Part shown: positions 1 through 7,731 of the stretch, in pieces | Layout of the letters: each line of letters opens with the position of its first letter | Numbering within the stretch: position 1 is the first letter of the stretch | Source: Candidatus Krumholzibacteriota bacterium | Lineage (GTDB): Bacteria; Krumholzibacteriota; Krumholzibacteriia; Krumholzibacteriales; Krumholzibacteriaceae | Length of the DNA stretch: 64,000 bases | NCBI GenBank assembly: GCA_016932415.1 | Contig: JAFGCX010000006.1 | Location: forward strand, 3,071-67,070 | Direction of reading: 5' to 3' | Translations under genes and position numbers: made by a program | Notes under the pieces: generated by a model | Database searches by the model: none | The model's input: only the letters and a program-made list of their open reading frames with translations | Told to the model about the DNA's origin: nothing

Positions 1-183
1 GGCCGCTCCCGCGTCTATATCGACTTTTCCATCCGTATCGAGAATCAGGACACGGACCATTGCAGATTTCGACGAGACCGGTTCTTTCTCGACCTGACGT
101 GAGATGTAACGGGCCGGTTCCTTTCCACAGGAGAGGAACAGGAAGAGCAGGATCAGGCTTGGGGGAAGGAAGGCCTTTCTCAT
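1..183 (-). CDS. SpoIID/LytB-like lipoprotein, N-terminal fragment
   Basis: The reading frame starts at an ATG (183-181) and runs off the left edge, giving about 61 residues. The N-terminus is a lipoprotein signal: a charged MRK, a hydrophobic stretch and the lipobox LFLSC with Cys near residue 19. After a short linker comes MVRVLILDTDGKVDIDAG, which resembles the first strand of SpoIID/LytB domains (typically IRVLL...V.I...G). SpoIID proteins are lytic transglycosylases that cut denuded glycan strands. The gene lies 58 bases downstream of an AnmK-like gene on the same strand, and SpoIID and AnmK genes are known to neighbour each other in peptidoglycan-recycling clusters. The family call rests on a short fragment and on context, so it is tentative; the lipoprotein signal is clear. 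Confidence 0.5.
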   Translation of the reverse strand, partial: MRKAFLPPSLILLFLFLSCGKEPARYISRQVEKEPVSSKSAMVRVLILDTDGKVDIDAGAA

Positions 184-241
184 TAGAATAGATTTCCTTT
201 CGAAAATGGATCAGATCAAACCGGCCATCAAAACTGGTCTT

Positions 242-895
242 TCAGGCGGGGAAAAAGAACTCTCCGGACAGATCGGCATTCCCGCCATCTGAATCCCTTT
301 CGCAGGGGTCTTGCCCTTTGCCATCCGAGCAGAGCGATTCGTTGGCCAGCATCGCGACGCAGACAGCTTCGCGGGATTCCTTATCGAGACCGAACTTTTT
401 CATCGCACCGTCCACTAGACTCTGCAGGATCGCTTCGCTGACAGAGACCGCGGTGCCTTCACTGCCGGACAGTATGGTAAAATGGCTTGCCACAGCCACT
501 CCGGCCATTTCGCTCAGGGCCGAAGGGTCTTCGGGAAATATCCTTCCCGCTATTTCCATGCATTTAAGACCGATAATGTCCACCTCTCCGGAATCGATAT
601 CGACTTTCTCAAACAACTCCTGGTAGAGGCTGATTATCTGGTGAAGGATCAGAAAATTGATCCCCGCTGTATCCTCCGAATCAAAGTCATCAGCAACTTC
701 GAGAGCTTTTAACGCGTTGAGAAGTTCCTGGGGTAATGCCATCGAATGCGTTCCTTTAAGGTCGATCAGGGTATCGTTGCCATACCCGCTGACTTCGACG
801 ATGACAGCTCCAAGCCGCCCCGGCCTGTTACCTGTTTCTATACCGACGATAAGCCTGTTCTTTTTCTTTCTTATTTTTTCCAGGAATTTTTCCAA
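242..895 (-). CDS. Short, degenerate AnmK-like (anhydro-N-acetylmuramic acid kinase-like) protein
   Basis: 217 residues from a TTG start, chosen because a CGGAGG site lies 7 bases upstream. The first 110 residues follow the order of AnmK: RLIVGIETGN where the kinase has the GxMSGTSxDG loop, then a VIVEVSGYG strand, LPQELLNALKAL, a helix with NFLILHQ, and EVDIIGLK where AnmK has vDlIGxHGQT. The last part, REAVCVAMLANESL, matches the EAlaFAxLAxxTL helix near the AnmK C-terminus. True AnmK is about 370 residues. The middle section with the catalytic Asp (DFRxxD), the GGQGAPL loop and the second lobe is missing, and the sugar and phosphate loops are altered. It is therefore probably a non-catalytic relative or a decayed gene kept in frame. 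Adjacency to a SpoIID-like lipoprotein supports a cell-wall recycling origin. Confidence 0.5.
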   Translation of the reverse strand: MEKFLEKIRKKKNRLIVGIETGNRPGRLGAVIVEVSGYGNDTLIDLKGTHSMALPQELLNALKALEVADDFDSEDTAGINFLILHQIISLYQELFEKVDIDSGEVDIIGLKCMEIAGRIFPEDPSALSEMAGVAVASHFTILSGSEGTAVSVSEAILQSLVDGAMKKFGLDKESREAVCVAMLANESLCSDGKGQDPCERDSDGGNADLSGEFFFPA

Positions 896-1113
896 GACGA
901 TACCTCCGTGTATGCGATCACCAAAGCCTTAAAAGCATTCTAGGAAAGAATATCGGAAAAGGTAAAGATATTTCTACCGATTAGTTACCGGAATCGATCT
1001 GTGGAGGGATCGAAATAATGATATCTCCTCTCCACAGGAAGAGACCTGGCTCGAGCCGTAAATTCAGAAAATCGGGATATGGAATTGGGAGTTGGAGATC
1101 TTCAGAAGAAAAC

Positions 1114-4100
1114 TCACTCCAGTTTCACGGAAATCGTCTTTCTGTCTATCTGCTTTCCATCTTTCTCCATACGCAACATAATGATGTAGTTTCCATTGGC
1201 CACTCTGTTGCCAGCGAGGTCGCGGCCATCCCACCAGATATGATTGGGGATATATTCACCCTCCAGAGACCCGCTGAACTGCCCTAGCATACTCGGAGGA
1301 ATCTCTATCTTCCTTATCAATCTCCCCGAGACATTGTAGATCATTATCTTTCCTGAATCGACCGCGATATTATTCGTAAACGATATATTGGTCCCGGAAC
1401 TGAATGGATTGGGAAAACTGAAGAATCCAACTGCCAGCTCTCCACCGGTCACTTCAAAAGCGAACTCCTTGGAATATTCTCCTACCCGAACGGAGAATTC
1501 GTGGCTTCCACCGATAAAATCCCTTGAAAAAGAGACTTCCCAGTGAGTCGAATCTGCTCCGGATGGAACCGACATGACCACCTCCGATAACTCCGTTCCG
1601 TCAAGCAGCAGCAGGGGGGGCTGAGCCAGAAAGACCGGAAAATCTACTTCCAGGCGAAAATCTCCGCTCGGAGGGACCTCTCCACCGGACATTACCTCGT
1701 TATCTCCGTTATAAAACATCCTCATCCGCGTATTTATTACAAGTTCTCTCTGTCCGGCGAGACGGCCTCCTGGCCTATGGATATTGAAAGTCAGACCCCC
1801 GTCTTCAAGCGAGATATCGTATTCGATCTCCGCGTAATACCCTCTCGCCCATGTCGTCGTCTCGGACCCGATCCTTGTTATTGAAAGCTCGCCGCTTCTG
1901 TCCTCGTCGTCGACAAAAAGGGTTATCTCTCCCAGTGATATCACGTCGCTCGCTCTTAAACGAAGTCTGCACATATTTGATCTGTTCTTCGACCTCAGCG
2001 TATCTGATTCCATTTCCTGCCAGCCCTCGCCCCAGTCTGATTCCAGAATCATCATCGGTGGACCCGGATCGACCGTTATCATCGGATCACCCAGAAGAAA
2101 ATATCTGTAACTTTGAAGAAACCCGTAGAATGTCGATCCGATATGTTCTATTTCCGCCTTGGTCAAAGCCTCTCCGAGATTCCAGTGGGCTCCCGTCTCT
2201 TCCATGGCGGGTGGTATCAGATCATCCGGCGGATACTTGAAGATCGTCTCATGCAAGCGGTCAAAGAACGTCTCGTTCTGGTCAAGCAGTTCAAATCCTG
2301 AACTTGCGTAGGCGGAGACCGCCCCGGACCTCGATTTAAACAACATCTGCTCGCTGATACAATCGCCGTTCGGCCCGTCGACCGAGACGCGCGACAACTC
2401 CTGCACGATCGCGTACTGGCTGATATGGCAGCCCGCTCCAAAGAAGATAAAATTCCTGTCGGAAGTCAATTTGTCGAGATCCCTGTACTGGCTGAACATA
2501 GAGAATCCCGATTCCGTGCTTAGATGCGCCCTGTGCGCGTGCCCCTGGAACGAAAAAATCAGGGCTCCTTCATTCAACCGGGCAAGGATATATGGAGTGA
2601 AATACTCTCTCGTCGAATCTGTCACTTCTGAATAGAGATTAATCCCACTGTCCCCGATATCATGAAGGCTGTCTGTCCAGCTTGAAAGAAAAAGCCTCTG
2701 GATATCGAAACCTCCCGGAAGTGAAGATTCGATATCCTGGGCGATCCGTTCCATTCCCTGCTCGAAGTGAAGCTCTGTCGAGTGATATCTGTAATCAGGA
2801 TAACCTGACCACGCGTCGTCGGCAAAGAGAACTGTCCTTCTTCTCCACTGATCGCTCATTTTCGGGTCCTCGAACCGGTACATCTTGATAAGAAGCGCTC
2901 TCAGTTCAAGGTCTCCACCTACCGGCAATCTTCCAACGAAGACGTCCGGATAACCGCTCTGGGGCCATTCTTCATCGAGAAAAGCGTAATACTTGTCTGT
3001 CGCGATCACCTCGTCGTCATAATCAGCACCTATCACGTCGACGCTGTACGTAAATGGTGGTATATAATCGGGAGGCGTTCCCTTTATCGGGGATGGATCA
3101 TAAAAGATCTGTTTGTGGTCCTCGTTTCCATCTCCGACGAGAAGCACGAAATCCACTCCCCAGTTATCATGACCGAACCGGATAAATCTTTTGATCGCTT
3201 CGGTCGATTTCAGGCCGCCGTTGAACTCGTCGTAAATATCCTCGACATCCACCTTCAGGATCCTGAATCCCTGATCTTCCCTCCATGTCTTGTATTCGGT
3301 GAGCGCTGTCACCGAAGGTTCAAGAAAATCACTGTGCGCTATGACAAGAGCGTCGAACGGTCCTGTCTCGGATATATGCGCCGATGGGTTATCTACCGAT
3401 ATCCAGTCGTTATAAATATGCCCGGCTCCGCTTCTTCCCGAGATGACAAACGATTTTTCTGTCATCGCGAGAAGATCCAGGTCTATCGAATAACTGTTTC
3501 CATCGAGATGGTAATCTGCCCCCGGGAGAGTGAGGAATAGTGGCGCTTCAGCGTCTGAAATATCGATAATAAAACCACCTGGCTCTGAAAAACCGGAAAC
3601 GGTGACGGCTTGCGAAGCGATCTTGCCGGCCAGGGAGAATTCGAGGATATCGCCAGCCGCGTTGAACCCGGCGGGATATATTATCTCGAAATCATTTACG
3701 AGAAAACCATAACTCGAACTTCCCGAGATGACCAGTTCATTCGTCCCGTCGGCCAGATAGTTAGATGGTATGCCGGTAAACTCAAGATCAAGATCTCCCG
3801 TACTGCGGAGAATTCCCGTACCTGCCGTATTGGTCCCCGCGGAATTGCGTATCCTTACTGTCACACTCTGGTTCAGGGCACCCCAGATCGAACCTGTGAG
3901 TCTGACCGAAAGGGTAAAAGTGTTCGAAAGGTCGGGAGAATTGATCTCGAAGGGAATCACTGTCTCACCGCTTAGCGGCCCTTCAATGTAGTAAAAATCC
4001 CATTTCCCCGCTAACGTGTACCTGTTGTAATATGTGTCCTTCCTATTCCTGGAGCGCGAGTCGAACAGTGTCGTCGGCATGGCAGGTCCCTGGGCGGGAG

Positions 4101-5178
4101 AAAAATCATCCATCAGAGTGCCCGCCTCATCCTCCTCGAGCCATATGATATTATAATCTGTAAATGTGGCGAACTGGTCCCCTGCCTGAGCGTCATCCTT
4201 TATACCCCTGGCGTAGAAAACGACTATATCGTCTCCTTCGAAGATCGAAGGCGAGGATTGCGTGCCCTTGATTATCCGGTATGGAACGGGGGTCTTACGC
4301 TTCAGGCCCGGCTGTCCCTGGTCAAAATACAATTTATTCAGGGAAAACCCGGTATTGGAGATTGAAGAGGACATCCCCGATGATATCAGGGAATCAGCCC
4401 TTACGGCATATACTCCCGTTTCGGGGATTTTGATCTTCAGGCGTTTTCCCGCTTCGAAAGGGACAGCATCCCTGCGGATATCTTTCGTGCTTTTTATATA
4501 CTTCTCGACATCGCGGGGATTTACGAGGAGATCATCATATATCCTCTGCCATCGCTTTGAAGCCGGCCCATCTGTCGTACTGAATGCTCCAGGCCGTTCG
4601 GTGACTCCTCCAGCGAAAGCTACCCGGACCGTCATCTTTCTGGCGATCCTGTACCGCCCCCCCGAGAGATAGACAGGGCTGACCATGACGGGAAGGACTC
4701 TCTGCCGGCTCATAAACGCGGGCGCGCCTGCTTCCAGAACGCTGATCGCTGACTCACCCTCACCCCTGCCTTCGGGGAGATAATACTCCACCCCGGGGAT
4801 ATCACCTTCATTTTTAACAAAACGGCCCTCTTTGACCCTCTCCAGGTTCAACTCCCCGAGATCATCACTGACGGTGATACTGTAATCTACCGACGCCTTC
4901 CCCTCCGGAGGGATCGCCACATGAAAAGTCTTTCCCGGCAACAAGAAAGAACCGGGGCGAGAGAATGAGCCGTACCCTTCAAGGACTATCCTTACGGCCC
5001 CACCTCCGGACAGTTCGATCCCGGGCTGGGGTATCTCGATCTCGAATACAACTCCTTGCGGGGAAGAAGATACAAGACGCGTGGCAGCATTCAGATGAGC
5101 AGCGCTAAAAGAGAGGAGAATCAATGTTATCAGTAATGACCTTTGAGAGGCCGCTTTGAAGAAAATCGATTCTTTCAA
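1114..5178 (-). CDS. Secreted C25-family (gingipain-like) cysteine peptidase with FlgD-like C-terminal domain
   Basis: 1354 residues from a TTG start preceded by AGGAG at 7 bases. An N-terminal signal peptide (SLLITLILLSFSAAHLNA) is followed by about 600 residues of beta-rich propeptide-like sequence. The peptidase part contains DALVIAHSDF, FVLLVGDGN, GADYDDEV and PDVFVGRLPVG, which are typical of peptidase C25. The likely catalytic pair is His880 in GHAHRAH and Cys917 in FFGAGCHIS; the spacing is similar to that of RgpB. The C-terminus (about 1255-1354) is a FlgD-like Ig domain: FSFPNPFSSGTNISF, VSGRLIRKIEI, WWDGRDLAGNRVANGNYII. Such domains carry proteins across the outer membrane in type IX secretion or anchor them. 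It is probably an extracellular or surface protease. It stands alone, with its own promoter and with divergent function from its neighbours. Confidence 0.85.
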   Translation of the reverse strand: MKESIFFKAASQRSLLITLILLSFSAAHLNAATRLVSSSPQGVVFEIEIPQPGIELSGGGAVRIVLEGYGSFSRPGSFLLPGKTFHVAIPPEGKASVDYSITVSDDLGELNLERVKEGRFVKNEGDIPGVEYYLPEGRGEGESAISVLEAGAPAFMSRQRVLPVMVSPVYLSGGRYRIARKMTVRVAFAGGVTERPGAFSTTDGPASKRWQRIYDDLLVNPRDVEKYIKSTKDIRRDAVPFEAGKRLKIKIPETGVYAVRADSLISSGMSSSISNTGFSLNKLYFDQGQPGLKRKTPVPYRIIKGTQSSPSIFEGDDIVVFYARGIKDDAQAGDQFATFTDYNIIWLEEDEAGTLMDDFSPAQGPAMPTTLFDSRSRNRKDTYYNRYTLAGKWDFYYIEGPLSGETVIPFEINSPDLSNTFTLSVRLTGSIWGALNQSVTVRIRNSAGTNTAGTGILRSTGDLDLEFTGIPSNYLADGTNELVISGSSSYGFLVNDFEIIYPAGFNAAGDILEFSLAGKIASQAVTVSGFSEPGGFIIDISDAEAPLFLTLPGADYHLDGNSYSIDLDLLAMTEKSFVISGRSGAGHIYNDWISVDNPSAHISETGPFDALVIAHSDFLEPSVTALTEYKTWREDQGFRILKVDVEDIYDEFNGGLKSTEAIKRFIRFGHDNWGVDFVLLVGDGNEDHKQIFYDPSPIKGTPPDYIPPFTYSVDVIGADYDDEVIATDKYYAFLDEEWPQSGYPDVFVGRLPVGGDLELRALLIKMYRFEDPKMSDQWRRRTVLFADDAWSGYPDYRYHSTELHFEQGMERIAQDIESSLPGGFDIQRLFLSSWTDSLHDIGDSGINLYSEVTDSTREYFTPYILARLNEGALIFSFQGHAHRAHLSTESGFSMFSQYRDLDKLTSDRNFIFFGAGCHISQYAIVQELSRVSVDGPNGDCISEQMLFKSRSGAVSAYASSGFELLDQNETFFDRLHETIFKYPPDDLIPPAMEETGAHWNLGEALTKAEIEHIGSTFYGFLQSYRYFLLGDPMITVDPGPPMMILESDWGEGWQEMESDTLRSKNRSNMCRLRLRASDVISLGEITLFVDDEDRSGELSITRIGSETTTWARGYYAEIEYDISLEDGGLTFNIHRPGGRLAGQRELVINTRMRMFYNGDNEVMSGGEVPPSGDFRLEVDFPVFLAQPPLLLLDGTELSEVVMSVPSGADSTHWEVSFSRDFIGGSHEFSVRVGEYSKEFAFEVTGGELAVGFFSFPNPFSSGTNISFTNNIAVDSGKIMIYNVSGRLIRKIEIPPSMLGQFSGSLEGEYIPNHIWWDGRDLAGNRVANGNYIIMLRMEKDGKQIDRKTISVKLE

Positions 5179-5249
5179 ACGGGTTCTCCTGTTCCCAGGG
5201 GGTTCGGCAAGCAGGGAAAAACCATATAGATTAATATCGTTACCTTTTT

Positions 5250-5258
5250 ATTATAACA
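5250..5258 (-). promoter_or_regulatory. Extended -10 promoter for the C25 peptidase gene
   Basis: On the minus strand the sequence reads TGTTATAAT, a perfect TATAAT with the TGn extension, 71 bases upstream of the TTG start of the C25 gene. No good -35 is seen at 16-18 bases, which fits an extended -10 promoter. It lies just beyond the terminator of the upstream gene. Confidence 0.5.
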
Positions 5259-5312
5259 AATCGGAAGGGCCGGTACATAGAAAATTAAGACCTGTCATTC
5301 AGTCAGATCGTA

Positions 5313-5345
5313 CAAAAAAAACCGGAGCAGCATCAGCTGCTCCGG
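5313..5345 (-). terminator. Rho-independent terminator of the 5401-5955 gene
   Basis: Perfect 10-bp stem CCGGAGCAGC / GCTGCTCCGG (5322-5345) with a 4-base loop, followed on the minus strand by a run of eight or more T. It lies about 55 bases after the stop codon of the 5401 gene. Confidence 0.9.
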
Positions 5346-5400
5346 TAATCTTTGACGATACCGGGAGATCCCGGTGATCATCGGAGACTTTTCAACGCTC

Positions 5401-5955
5401 TTACTCGTTGATCAGGCTCTTGATAGCTCCCCAGGTGCTCGTTTCGTTGGCGACGACGCCATCCTGGTTGAGACCGAACTTGTTAAGAGGGGTCACTGGT
5501 TCGATCGTACGAAGCGCGTCACAACCGGCGACCTGGACCTGGGTCTCGATAAGATCGTGAGCTACGAGCTCGACATAACCTGCAACACCGTCCATCAGAT
5601 AGAACGGAAGGTCGAAGGTGTAGAACCAGTCGCCCTGGCAAGGACAGCTGACCTTGATACCAGGAGCGCCATAGGGGGCACCGTCGGCAATACCCATGGC
5701 AGGGTTCTTTACGCCGGCGAGGGCTACGAGGTTCGTAGTTCCATCAAGGGCAACCTGATACTCGAGAGCCGTGACACCATTGTCACTGGGCAGACAGTAT
5801 ACATAGATGTGGAAGTTAACGAAAGGCGGAACGAAGATAGCTTCCTGGACTGTCCGTCCGTGATCGGCATAAAGGGCCATGTAAGCAATGGGGCCGGCAT
5901 TGGCAGCGCCTGCCAGCATAGCGAGAGCGATAACCATCATTAATGCTTTTTTCAT
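5401..5955 (-). CDS. Small secreted protein ending in the TWGAIKSL motif
   Basis: About 184 residues. The ATG at 5955 is preferred over a TTG six bases upstream because AGGAG lies 10 bases before the ATG and only 4 before the TTG. It has a clear signal peptide (KKALMMVIALAMLAGAANA) and a mature region of about 165 residues with several Cys. The sequence NGVTALEYQVAL and the last ten residues, TWGAIKSLINE, have counterparts in the next gene upstream (VTAIEYLLL and TWGAIKSLYK), so the two are tandem paralogues. No known catalytic motif is seen. It is exported to the periplasm or beyond; function is unknown. The shared C-terminal motif, at the very end of both proteins, may be a structural cap or a recognition tag. 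It has its own terminator. Confidence 0.8.
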   Translation of the reverse strand: MKKALMMVIALAMLAGAANAGPIAYMALYADHGRTVQEAIFVPPFVNFHIYVYCLPSDNGVTALEYQVALDGTTNLVALAGVKNPAMGIADGAPYGAPGIKVSCPCQGDWFYTFDLPFYLMDGVAGYVELVAHDLIETQVQVAGCDALRTIEPVTPLNKFGLNQDGVVANETSTWGAIKSLINE

Positions 5956-6089
5956 CTTCAAATTACTCCTGCTGATAAGATAATCAACTCTAAATTTAAC
6001 CTACACCTCGTAATCAGGAAGATTTCGGTGTTGAGTAAAAAACAGCTTCTATTCAGTCCCTACTCATCACCTCCTCAACCCGCGGCCCT

Positions 6090-6123
6090 GTGGCTGGATG
6101 ACTGGTTTCACTCACCCAGCCAC
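6090..6123 (-). other. Hairpin after the 6145 gene, possible weak terminator
   Basis: An 8-bp stem GTGGCTGG / CCAGCCAC begins about 20 bases after the stop codon of the 6145 gene on the minus strand. No T-run follows, so it may be a weak or factor-assisted terminator, or part of the leader of the next gene. Confidence 0.35.
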
Positions 6124-6144
6124 TTTATCCGCGATAGTTCTTCC

Positions 6145-6696
6145 CTATTTGTACAAGGACTTAATCGCACCCCAGGTACCATCTTCCACAGCTATCTGGT
6201 CGAGACAGAGGTATGTCGTCAGACCTATGATAGGGAAAGTCTCGTTTTCGGGGTAGTAAGTACCACGTAACTCACCTGATTCAGGATTGACCGTTATTAA
6301 CAGCGGATAATCCGGCATAAGCTCGCAAGGTGCCACGGTTATACAATTCAACGTCGCCATTAAATCGTAACCATCGGGGAACCCGGTCATCGGTGGCCAA
6401 TAGGAAATGGCGTGGCCTTCGAGAGGATCCGTCGGCGAACCGATGGAGACCTGCTGGTTCGAAGGATACTCAACGCTCTGAACCTGGAAATTGGCATCCG
6501 GAGCAAGAAGCAAATACTCGATCGCTGTCACATAATAGTCGCTCTGCACGAGAAAAAGATGCAGCTGGAAAGATGTCAGCATGCTCGGCTGATAATGCAG
6601 CTTTCCATCTGAATACAGACCCAAAGTCGCGTCAGCAGCGCCTAACAGTCCTGGAATCAGGAGAGCAATTGCAACTGTCAGCAGTACTCTCTTCAT
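6145..6696 (-). CDS. Small secreted protein ending in TWGAIKSL, paralogue of the 5401 gene
   Basis: 183 residues from an ATG with GGGAG upstream. The signal peptide is KRVLLTVAIALLIPGLLGA. The mature part begins ADATLGLYSDG, which aligns with AYMALYADHG of the downstream gene. VTAIEYLLLAPDANF aligns with VTALEYQVALDGTTN, and both proteins finish with TWGAIKSL. The overall identity is low but collinear, so this is an old tandem duplication. Between the two genes are 190 bases with a hairpin and no obvious strong promoter. I do not recognise a family with a known activity. It probably lies in the periplasm, on the surface or outside the cell. Confidence 0.8.
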   Translation of the reverse strand: MKRVLLTVAIALLIPGLLGAADATLGLYSDGKLHYQPSMLTSFQLHLFLVQSDYYVTAIEYLLLAPDANFQVQSVEYPSNQQVSIGSPTDPLEGHAISYWPPMTGFPDGYDLMATLNCITVAPCELMPDYPLLITVNPESGELRGTYYPENETFPIIGLTTYLCLDQIAVEDGTWGAIKSLYK

Positions 6697-6780
6697 AATC
6701 TAACTCCCTTATTTTGCAGCCCAAAAGTTGAATGAATTCACTTCACAGGGTCGCCAGATAAAAACAACCTGGTACGCCTA

Positions 6781-7428
6781 TTAGAAGCATTCATGCAGAT
6801 AATGCTCCCCGAAGAACGCAAAATCACTCAGGTTTATAATCTTGTCGCCGTTGTAGTCACAACAGTCATCGTACATTGCATCCCCGTCTGCAGTATTGTA
6901 TGCATCACCGAAGATGGAGAAATCAGACAGATCGACCTCGCCCGTGGGGATAAGGTCGGGGCTGATGATCTGGATATCGACGCATGTGACGTCGACGCAT
7001 CCGGGCATATCTACGATAGTCTTGCCCTGAATAGCCAGATAGATACCACCTGAAAGGATACATCCGCCGCCTGAGATACGGCCGGAGATCTCGGTATAAC
7101 CGAACTCATCCGTAAGGGCATCCGCAGCAAAGGGAGCCGAACAGAGTGAGAGTTCCTGAGCCGGATCGCAAGCGTTCATCCAATAGTCAGTCCAGGGAAT
7201 ACCTTCAATCCCGTTTCCTGATGCGTCTCTGGCATAAAGCCAGATATAGTCGTTGCCATTGCCGCAACCATCATAGATCCACTCGAAATCCCCCGCGGGG
7301 CAGATCGAGACTCTCATACCTGTGCAGCTGACACCGAACTCACTCTGACATGGGTCGACGTCACCAGCATACAGGGATGTTGCGAAAACGAGCAACAAAG
7401 AGAAAAGCAAAACTTTTCCTTTGAACAT
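6781..7428 (-). CDS. Secreted protein with C-terminal dockerin-like EF-hand pair
   Basis: 215 residues from an ATG behind a strong AGGAGG site (7 bases spacing). After a signal peptide (LLFSLLLVFATSLYAGDV) comes a Cys-rich region of about 130 residues (CQSEFGVSCTG, WIYDGCGNGNDYIW, MNACDPAQE) that may be an Ig-like or Ca-binding fold. The last 55 residues hold two LSDF repeats: VDLSDFSIFGDAYN and INLSDFAFFGEHY, the second preceded by DYNGDKI, an EF-hand-like loop. This matches the dockerin type I pattern (two 22-24 residue Ca-binding repeats) common in secreted proteins of these phyla. The dockerin-like tail could bind a cohesin partner on the surface; no cohesin is seen in the window. Confidence 0.7.
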   Translation of the reverse strand: MFKGKVLLFSLLLVFATSLYAGDVDPCQSEFGVSCTGMRVSICPAGDFEWIYDGCGNGNDYIWLYARDASGNGIEGIPWTDYWMNACDPAQELSLCSAPFAADALTDEFGYTEISGRISGGGCILSGGIYLAIQGKTIVDMPGCVDVTCVDIQIISPDLIPTGEVDLSDFSIFGDAYNTADGDAMYDDCCDYNGDKIINLSDFAFFGEHYLHECF

Positions 7429-7731
7429 CTTTTAACCTCCTAAACCTTCGAAAAGGCTTGGGACCTTAAGTTAAAAAGAACAGACGAAACGGGGGTACCA
7501 CTAGCCTCCTTCCGCGGATCAATGTTGGAGATACCTTAACTTACTCGACAATCAGAATTGTAGCATAAATATCGAATCGAAGTCAACAGTAAAGTTCGGA
7601 TCAGCCCATTCGCCTCCTCCCCCTGAGGTTCTCAGGGGGAAAGGCAAAACATGCGTAACCAGCATATATAGCAAAGCATTACAATTATTAATCTGCCGAT
7701 TCTGGATAGACAGCGGCTATAAGAACATCTT
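7429..7731. other. Intergenic region with a perfect GC-rich hairpin
   Basis: 303 bases without a gene, between two minus-strand genes. It contains a perfect 10-bp stem TCCCCCTGAG / CTCAGGGGGA with a 3-base loop at 7618-7640. There is no T-run on either side, so it is not a classic terminator. The part near 7440-7560 should hold the promoter of the dockerin-like gene, but I see no convincing -35/-10 pair. Confidence 0.4.

Noticed and set aside
999-1037. CTGTGGAG / CTCCACAG repeat after the C25 gene as terminator
   Set aside because: Loop of 23 bases, no T-run, and about 80 bases from the stop codon; only weak evidence.
5962-6144. Possible riboswitch (c-di-GMP type) in the leader of the 5401 gene
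   Set aside because: A hairpin and AT-rich leader are present, but the conserved GCAAA and GNRA tetraloop features were not found.
7618-7640. GC-rich hairpin as terminator
   Set aside because: Perfect stem, but no T-run on either strand and far from both stop codons (the neighbouring minus-strand gene starts at 7428).
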